A DNA stretch of 7,275 nucleotides from Phycisphaerales bacterium UBA2266 (GTDB lineage Bacteria; Planctomycetota; Phycisphaerae; Sedimentisphaerales; Anaerobacaceae). Numbering within the stretch: the stretch's first letter is position 1; the number at the start of each line of letters is the position of its first letter. The translations under genes and the position numbers were made by a program. Below are positions 1 through 5,284 of the stretch, in pieces. The notes beneath the pieces are model-generated. The model searched no databases. It was not told the DNA's origin and saw nothing but the letters and a program-made list of their open reading frames with translations. The DNA lies in assembly GCA_002347125.1 (NCBI GenBank), contig DDXG01000364.1, positions 234 through 7,508 of the forward strand. Direction: 5' to 3'.

Positions 1-778
1 CGTTCACCTTGAAGATGTGATAGCAGCTCTCGGCCGTCCACTCCAGGTCCTTGCCCGTGCCGCTGCACCATGCAAACAGGATGGTCCGCCCGTCATAGGA
101 CAACTCCGGCGAGAGAAACACCCCGCCGGCCAGACTCCGCCCCGCCAACCGACCCTTCTCAACCACCGCGCCTTCCAGCACATCCCTGACCCTCGGCTCA
201 GGCTCGAACGGCCCCTCCAACACATACAACCCGCCGCCCGGAACGCCGTTGAACCCGTAGTACTGGTCGCACATGTGAAAGACACCCTTGGCCGCGTGCC
301 GCTTGATGAACAGCATCCGGTCGAAGTCCAGCAACGGATTGTGGAACGCCGTCTCGCGCAGTATCCCGCGCGCCCGCATGTACAGGTCCCTGCGCAGCTC
401 GACTGACACCGATTCGGCGGCCGAGACCCTCGCAATCTCCCTCTCAAGCTCTTCAACTCGTCTTCCCGGATTGCCCAGATTGCCTGGACTGCATCCCAGC
501 GACATGAGCCGCTTCGCCAGATTTCTTGTCCGCGCAATGACCTCTTGCGTATGAGCGAGGGAGAAATCGCTTTCGCCGCCCGACTCATACCCCATTGTGC
601 CGGGATACGAGTGGGGCCCCTCGCTCTCCTGGTCAACGGCCCCGCCCCTGACTTCGGCAAAATCCCTATCCGCCCGAATCCAGTCGGCCTCCACCAGGCT
701 ACGCATCGACCCGGCGCCAAACGCCGTCGAAGACGCCAGAACAGCCGCAATAACCACCCCCGACAGGGTCATTCGCAT
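1..778 (-). CDS. Exported protein resembling hydrazine-synthase-alpha-related family (partial, 5' end)
   Basis: The frame is open from ATG at 778 to the window edge, giving 259 residues without a stop; the gene continues outside. Residues 1-22 look like a Sec signal peptide (MRMTLSGVVIAAVLASS, then AFGAG). Residues 105-140 are a charged helical stretch. From ~143 the protein shows FHNPLLDFDRMLFIKR, then HMCDQYYGFNG (168-178), PGGGLYVLEGPF (180-191) and FLSPELSYDGRTILFAW (221-237). The last is a PD40/WD40-like beta-propeller blade. I recall this series from planctomycete secreted proteins annotated as related to hydrazine synthase alpha. That does not imply anammox: the family is wide, and no haem-binding CxxCH is seen in the visible part. 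The ATG at 778 is favoured over ATG at 772 by GGAG spacing. It is separated from the operon by 54 nt and is unlikely to belong to the terpenoid pathway. Confidence 0.7.
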   Translation of the reverse strand, partial: MRMTLSGVVIAAVLASSTAFGAGSMRSLVEADWIRADRDFAEVRGGAVDQESEGPHSYPGTMGYESGGESDFSLAHTQEVIARTRNLAKRLMSLGCSPGNLGNPGRRVEELEREIARVSAAESVSVELRRDLYMRARGILRETAFHNPLLDFDRMLFIKRHAAKGVFHMCDQYYGFNGVPGGGLYVLEGPFEPEPRVRDVLEGAVVEKGRLAGRSLAGGVFLSPELSYDGRTILFAWCSGTGKDLEWTAESCYHIFKVN

Positions 779-832
779 AGGACAGACTCCGTAATGCCAT
801 TGGCTAGGCGAACATGCTCTGCCCATTATACA
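779..832 (-). promoter_or_regulatory. Intergenic gap with a TATAAT -10-like box for the exported-protein gene
   Basis: This is the only gap between genes in the window. On the minus strand TATAAT lies at 830-825, just after the cyclase TAG (833-835), an AT-rich hexamer in GC-rich surroundings. No convincing -35 box is found 16-18 nt upstream; the best candidate, TGGATT, matches three of six consensus bases. GGAG at 790-787 is a plausible ribosome site 8 nt before the ATG at 778. No terminator hairpin is visible, so read-through from the operon is also possible. Confidence 0.35.
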
Positions 833-2656
833 CTACGGGCCGGGCGAATCCAGGAGCCTTCGCACCCTTGACAACGCCGAAACAGCGAAAACGAGCGGAT
901 ACAGCGCCTCATAGTACCACAGGCTGGCAAAATACAACCCGATCGGCGTCGGCTCGATCCCACCCGGCGCCTCCATCCGCTCGCACAACCACCGCGCCCC
1001 ACTACCGGCGGCCTGTCGGCATCGCTCCGTTAAGTCGTTGTCATAGCCCCGCAGCGCCGTCTGCGCCAGTACATCGGTGGCAAGGGCCGTTTCCTCGACG
1101 GACGAGGCGACGCCGCTCGCACCGCCCCATCCGCCATCGCCGTTGCACGCCGAAAACAGGTATTCGCATCCGCGGCGAATGAGGCCCACCCCTTGCCCGG
1201 TGAGCTGATTCAGCCCCAGCAGCACCCTTGCTGTGCCGTAAACGGGGTTCTCCTGCCCATTCGCCGCATCATTGCCGAACCACAGCGGAACCCAGGAGCC
1301 ATCCGGTCGCTGAGCGGATTCCAGATATGCCACGGCCCGGTGCATACCCTGCTCGGTGCGCTTGCGAATCGGCCCGGGCAGTCGGTCGAGCCAGGATGCG
1401 AACGCGCCGAGGGCATGGGCGGTAATATCCGGTGCGCTTCGGTCGAAGGGCAGATTCGTCCAACCTCGGCAGAAGGTCGGTATCCCGCCGTCGCCATTCT
1501 GCAGGCCGAGCAGCCACTCGATCCCGGCCGAGGCCGCCTGAGTGGTTCGCTCATCCGCCTCGCTCAGATTCCGCAGCGCAATCAGCGCCCCGGCTGTATC
1601 GTCGGCATCCGGCACCGCCCCCGGCAGGTTCGTCCACGCCCAGCCCCCCGGCGCCGCAAGTGTGTACGGATGCACAGTCTTGTACTGCGTGGCCAGCAGG
1701 TACTCCCGCGGCTTCCGTCGGCGCCCGTCATCAAGCCCCTTGTCGCCGGCGGCCAACGCATTGATCGACAGCGTTGTGACCCATGTCGCCAGGTTCGTAT
1801 CTATCGGCCAGCTCCCATCGGCCCGGACTGAATCGACCAGGAACCTCGCCGCCTCGGTCACAACGGGATTGTCCTTTTCGCCGGAGCCGGCCAGACTCAT
1901 CGCCACAAACGCTGTCAGAGGCGCCGCTTCGAGGAATCCCCCGTTGTCGGGTTGCACGGCCTCCAACACCCGTAATGTGCGTTTGCGCGCCATGGCGCGG
2001 ATCATTCTCATCAGCGGATTACGCGGCCTGTGATGGTGGAAACCCGCCTGGCCGATGGCAATCAGCGCCGGCAGCGCGTAACTGACCACCGGCAGCCGCA
2101 TCGCCGCGAAGAATCGCCTCGGCAGCGCCGCCAGCTCGAACGGCAACGGCCGGACATATCGCCACGCCTGCCGACCCTCGCCGAGCCTGCCGGCCAGTGC
2201 GCACATCGTCAGTATCGGGGCTGAGAAGCTGCGATCCTGTCCATACCTGGCGTCCAGCGCGGCCGCCAGCGCCGCAGGTTCAAGGCTGCCGGCCTCTGCC
2301 GCGATCCACGATTGCGCTTGTTCGATGGTGTGGCTGAACGTATTGGAACGCTCGACAATGGAGAAGGCCGACCAGCACAACAGCGTCGTGCTGATATTCG
2401 ATGCGCTCCTGATGGTGTCGCCCCAGCCCCCGTCGGTGTTCTGATGCTCTGCCAGCCACCTCAGGCCGCCGTCGGTCAGGGCCCTGTACTTCTCCGGATC
2501 GACCTTAGCCAGCGCAAAAGCCGCCGCCGCCGTCGAAAGCGCGCTACTCGACAGCCGTCCCTGCCATCGGCCGGTTTCATCCCTCGCATCAAGCAGTCTC
2601 TTGACGAGGTCGTCCAGCGTCGCATCGAGCGTTCGGATATCGATAGACTCGCTCAT
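833..2656 (-). CDS. Class II terpene cyclase, squalene-hopene cyclase superfamily
   Basis: The 607-residue length suits squalene-hopene cyclases (about 630). The catalytic acid motif is Asp350-Ala-Asp-Asp353 followed by Thr-Ala, equivalent to the DxDD that protonates the terminal alkene. QW-type repeats appear as DGGWGD (75-80), DGSWPIDTN (280-288), NGDGGIP (387-393), PDGSWVPLW (451-459) and NGDGGWGG (505-512). Residues ~171-201 (LPFELAALPRRFF, then a hydrophobic run) match the segment that docks these monotopic enzymes on the inner membrane. The C-terminus is rich in aromatics (Tyr575, Phe576, Trp580, Tyr581, Tyr582, Tyr586), as in the cyclase active-site end. Hopene is the default product guess, but the neighbouring prenyl synthase and the absence of squalene synthase leave a prenyl diphosphate substrate possible. 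ATG at 2656 is chosen for its ATGA overlap with the previous stop; an upstream ATG at 2734 would add an Arg-rich stretch inside that gene. There is no strong ribosome site, consistent with coupled reinitiation. Confidence 0.9.
   Translation of the reverse strand: MSESIDIRTLDATLDDLVKRLLDARDETGRWQGRLSSSALSTAAAAFALAKVDPEKYRALTDGGLRWLAEHQNTDGGWGDTIRSASNISTTLLCWSAFSIVERSNTFSHTIEQAQSWIAAEAGSLEPAALAAALDARYGQDRSFSAPILTMCALAGRLGEGRQAWRYVRPLPFELAALPRRFFAAMRLPVVSYALPALIAIGQAGFHHHRPRNPLMRMIRAMARKRTLRVLEAVQPDNGGFLEAAPLTAFVAMSLAGSGEKDNPVVTEAARFLVDSVRADGSWPIDTNLATWVTTLSINALAAGDKGLDDGRRRKPREYLLATQYKTVHPYTLAAPGGWAWTNLPGAVPDADDTAGALIALRNLSEADERTTQAASAGIEWLLGLQNGDGGIPTFCRGWTNLPFDRSAPDITAHALGAFASWLDRLPGPIRKRTEQGMHRAVAYLESAQRPDGSWVPLWFGNDAANGQENPVYGTARVLLGLNQLTGQGVGLIRRGCEYLFSACNGDGGWGGASGVASSVEETALATDVLAQTALRGYDNDLTERCRQAAGSGARWLCERMEAPGGIEPTPIGLYFASLWYYEALYPLVFAVSALSRVRRLLDSPGP
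1598..1609 (-). other. DADD catalytic acid motif of the terpene cyclase
   Basis: The codons GAT GCC GAC GAT encode Asp350-Ala-Asp-Asp353, followed by Thr-Ala. This is the DxDDTA signature of class II cyclisation and separates this gene from the neighbouring toroid gene, which lacks it. Confidence 0.85.
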
Positions 2657-3630
2657 TGAACCAGGTGTCCCATCGCCAGCAGTCCGTAGAACGTGTACTC
2701 GCAATCGACGACATCGTCGGCCCCGCAACCGCAAAAGCCGCCCATCGGCCGCCAGAGGCTGTCAAGGTAATCCAGCGCGGCCTCCCGCAGGTCGTCGAGT
2801 CTTGCTCCCACCGTCGCCAGGGCGTGAATCGCCGTAGCCGTCGAGAGCAGGTCCGTCATCCCCAGCGTCTCCAGCCCCGGCCCGGCGGCGAAGCCTCCCG
2901 ATACATGCCGCCTGGCCAGCAGCCACTCGGCCGCCGTCGAGACGTATTCCGTATTTCGTCGTTCGTCGTTCTCGATGCCTTGAGGCCTCGATGCCTCGAT
3001 GCCCGAAGCCTTGTGCTCTTGTGCTCTTGTGCTCTTGCGCATCAGCAGCACCGCCGCGGCCGTCGCCGGTGTTGAGCCCGCCGCCGTCCGGTCGTCGTTG
3101 GCATAGCCCCCATCGGCCCGCCGCAGCGCCCGCAGCCGGGCAACAATCGCCCGCATGCCGGCAACGCCCATCCCCAGGTCCTCCAAGGCGCCAACCGCCA
3201 TGAAACATCCATAGACATCGCCGGCATCGGCTCCGGCCTTGATACTGAAAGCGCCATCGGCCGACCTGAATTGCTCAACCATCGCCGCCATCGCCCCGAC
3301 TGTCTTCCTGTCCGGCTGGGTTGCCGCCGCCTCATCTAATGCGGCCCGACATCGCGCCAGCGATGCCAGGTGCACAAGGTCCAGCGACTGCCCGTCGCCG
3401 AAGCCGTCGAGGTAGGCCGCGATGCGCCCGACGGGCATCTGGGCGTCCAGTGCCGCCAGAATCTCCAACGCGAAGACCGTATAGTACAGATCGCCGGCCT
3501 CCCCCCGCCCGGCGAATCCACCATCGGCCTGCTGCCTGCTTCGGACGAATCGCTCCACCGCCTCGGCCGAGTCGCCCAGCAGCGCCTTAGCCCGCCCGGC
3601 CGCCTCGATCATGTCCTGTCGGATGGTCAT
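2653..3630 (-). CDS. Prenyltransferase/squalene-oxidase repeat protein, zinc ligands missing
   Basis: The 325-residue protein is built of five helical-hairpin repeats marked by DGGF (36), DGAF (125), DGGY (173), GGF (245) and GGF (297), as in protein prenyltransferase beta subunits and terpene cyclases. By eye the last two repeats align with the Rab geranylgeranyltransferase beta zinc site (Asp-x-Cys and a later His). Here Asp260 is kept, but the Cys position is Leu262 and the His position is Tyr312, so zinc-dependent protein prenylation is unlikely. Cys300, Cys302 and Cys310 lie nearby and might form another site. There is no DxDD acid motif. A half-toroid partner of the adjacent cyclase is the likeliest role (inference). 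Residues ~199-229 are a microsatellite insertion. ATG at 3630 overlaps the previous gene by 44 nt; ATG at 3612 is an alternative, and neither has a strong ribosome site. The stop overlaps the next ATG as ATGA. Confidence 0.85.
   Translation of the reverse strand: MTIRQDMIEAAGRAKALLGDSAEAVERFVRSRQQADGGFAGRGEAGDLYYTVFALEILAALDAQMPVGRIAAYLDGFGDGQSLDLVHLASLARCRAALDEAAATQPDRKTVGAMAAMVEQFRSADGAFSIKAGADAGDVYGCFMAVGALEDLGMGVAGMRAIVARLRALRRADGGYANDDRTAAGSTPATAAAVLLMRKSTRAQEHKASGIEASRPQGIENDERRNTEYVSTAAEWLLARRHVSGGFAAGPGLETLGMTDLLSTATAIHALATVGARLDDLREAALDYLDSLWRPMGGFCGCGADDVVDCEYTFYGLLAMGHLVQ
2944..3037. repeat. Composite 8-mer/7-mer microsatellite inside the toroid gene
   Basis: Three different short tandem arrays adjoin. 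TTGTGCTC occurs three times at 3011-3034. TCGATGCC-type 8-mers run over 2972-3010 (exact at 2972-2979, 2988-2995 and 2996-3003; variant TTGAGGCC at 2980-2987). TTCGTCG is doubled at 2955-2968, next to GTATTCC/GTATTTC. In the gene's frame they encode a charged linker of about 31 residues, including STRAQEHKASGIEASRPQG. I recall similar strings as dispersed low-complexity repeats in planctomycete-like genomes. It sits between the third and fourth helical repeats, so the fold could tolerate it as a loop. Confidence 0.8.
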
Positions 3631-5284
3631 CGCAACAACCCATCAACTCGAAATCGCCGAATATCTTGCTGATGACCCGCCGCAGCAGAGACTTGAGGTT
3701 CGAATTGCGCAGTCCCGCCAGCGCCCCGATGGCCCGGCTCTTGTACGATTCCATCAGATTCAGCGCGGGCCGGTCGATCCGCATTTGGGCCAGCACGGCT
3801 TGAATATCTTCCTGCGTCGCGGGACCATCGGCGCCGTCGCCCCATGTCTTCTCCAGGATCGCTCGCTGTCTCATATCGGCCAACCCATGCGCCATTGCCA
3901 TCAGGACCGACGGCCGCATTACGTCCAATCCCTCGCCATCGCCCCATCCGTAGTAGTCCTCGATATCGTCGCGTATCTGGTAGGCCACGCCGAGGGCCCG
4001 GCTGTACTCGGCCAGCACCCGGGCGACCGCGTCATCGGTTCCGGCCAGGATCGCCCCGAAACGAAGGGCCACCTCGAATGCCGGCGCCGTCTTCTTCTCG
4101 AATATCTCCAGCACACTCTCGACGGTCAACACCCCCGGCCCGGCCATCCACGCCAGTTCCCGCCCCTGGCCGACGCACAGGTCCCGGTGTCCGGCCGCGG
4201 CCACGGCAAAAAGCTGCTCCTTGACCGCCGCCGGCGCATCGATCTGCGCCAGCAGCCGATAGCCCTCGCCCAGCAGCAGATCGCCCACGTTCAGCGCAAT
4301 GGGCACTCCGTACCGCGCGTGGAGGGTCTTGTCGCCATAGCGCACCTCGTCGCCGTCCTCGATATCGTCGTGAATCAGCGAGGCCTTATGGAAGCACTCA
4401 ACCGCCACGGCAGCCCGCCGAAGCCCCTCGTCCAGCCTCTCGCCGTCGCCCTCGACCAGCGCCCGATACGCGCAGGCCGCCAGGAAGGGCCTCCATCGCT
4501 TGCCCGCCGCCGCCATCCAGTCCAGCGCAACGGACTCCGCCTGGCCCGTCTCCGGCAGCAACTGCGCCAGCGCCTCCCGCGTAAACCACTCGTCCACCTG
4601 CCGCCGCAGGCCATCTAAGTCCAGCCGCCGCACCGGCTCATCGGCCGTCAGGTAGATCGCATCCCACACCCAGTCGCTGTCGACGCTGGTCATCACGCAC
4701 CCGTCGTACAGCAGGGGAATCGCAACCCCCGGCACCGCGCCGCCCTCCATATACGGAAAGACCCGCTCCAGCACCGACATGCAACTGACCCCCACGACCG
4801 CCTCGATTTTGCCGGCCTCGATCAGCGACATGACCACCGGCGACCCCTCGGCGATCAGCACGGCATAACCGAGTTCCTCGGCCTGCTGCTTGTACTGGCC
4901 GTTGGGGCAGCGTCCGCAATGCTCGCACAACAGTCCCAGTTCATCGAACGACGCCGGGCACTCCCGCGGGTCGCGCAGGCACTTGGGCAACAGCAACAGC
5001 CGCTTCTCGTAGGGGATGCCCGCCACGGTGTCGCGCCACACCGCGTTGTTGACCAGGATCGCGGCGAAATCGCGGTATTGCCCGTCGAGTCGCGCCTGCT
5101 CAAGCACTGCCAGCGAATGGGTCTGCAACTCCTCAATGGACAGCGGCCCGACGAGGCCCCTGGCGCGAACGTAATCGGCGGCCGTCTCGGCGAGCCGGTC
5201 CCGCTCCCTCCGCGTCCGCGGAATGCCGTGCTGCGGCGGCCTCACCGAGCTAACTGCATTCGCCGCATCATTCGTCATATTCAT
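3587..5284 (-). CDS. DUF116 domain fused to trans-polyprenyl diphosphate synthase
   Basis: The protein has 565 residues in two parts. Residues ~85-215 match DUF116: a leading LPKCLRD, cysteines at 102, 109, 120, 123 and 126 (the last three as CEHCGRC), then GVSC at 168 and DGC at 196, a likely metal or Fe-S site. Residues ~235-545 are an isoprenyl diphosphate synthase: GKRWRP at 261-266, a first aspartate-rich motif DDIED at 306-310, GQG at 372-374 and a second DDIED at 439-443. Both Mg-binding motifs are intact, so condensation of isopentenyl diphosphate onto an allylic diphosphate in the cytosol is expected. The fourth and fifth residues before the first motif are Ser302 and Ala301, not aromatic, so chain length is not blocked at the site that limits many farnesyl synthases; C20 or longer is plausible. 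The start is set by AGGAG and the ATGA overlap. The end overlaps the next gene by 44 nt if that gene starts at 3630. The synthase call is firm; the role of DUF116 is unknown. Confidence 0.93.
   Translation of the reverse strand: MNMTNDAANAVSSVRPPQHGIPRTRRERDRLAETAADYVRARGLVGPLSIEELQTHSLAVLEQARLDGQYRDFAAILVNNAVWRDTVAGIPYEKRLLLLPKCLRDPRECPASFDELGLLCEHCGRCPNGQYKQQAEELGYAVLIAEGSPVVMSLIEAGKIEAVVGVSCMSVLERVFPYMEGGAVPGVAIPLLYDGCVMTSVDSDWVWDAIYLTADEPVRRLDLDGLRRQVDEWFTREALAQLLPETGQAESVALDWMAAAGKRWRPFLAACAYRALVEGDGERLDEGLRRAAVAVECFHKASLIHDDIEDGDEVRYGDKTLHARYGVPIALNVGDLLLGEGYRLLAQIDAPAAVKEQLFAVAAAGHRDLCVGQGRELAWMAGPGVLTVESVLEIFEKKTAPAFEVALRFGAILAGTDDAVARVLAEYSRALGVAYQIRDDIEDYYGWGDGEGLDVMRPSVLMAMAHGLADMRQRAILEKTWGDGADGPATQEDIQAVLAQMRIDRPALNLMESYKSRAIGALAGLRNSNLKSLLRRVISKIFGDFELMGCCDDHPTGHDRGGRAG

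Noticed and set aside
4..750. Minus-strand 248-codon frame in the exported-protein region
   Set aside because: Its product is abnormally rich in Arg, Cys, Ser and Trp. The neighbouring frame from 778 has a signal peptide and family-like motifs and is open to the edge.
2657..2734. Upstream start for the cyclase at 2734
   Set aside because: It would add 26 Arg-rich residues lying wholly inside the toroid gene. The ATG at 2656 gives the usual ATGA coupling and a cyclase-like N-terminus.
2944..3037. Possible CRISPR array
   Set aside because: The repeats are 7-8 bp and directly adjacent with no spacers, so they are microsatellites.
2653..3630. Calling the toroid a functional protein farnesyl/geranylgeranyl transferase beta subunit
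   Set aside because: The zinc-binding Cys and His positions are Leu262 and Tyr312, and no alpha subunit gene is seen in the window.
3611..4618. Long plus-strand open frame (335 codons) opposite the prenyl synthase
   Set aside because: It is a shadow of a gene with firm catalytic motifs on the other strand. Its translation has no recognisable domain, and long antisense frames are expected in GC-rich DNA.
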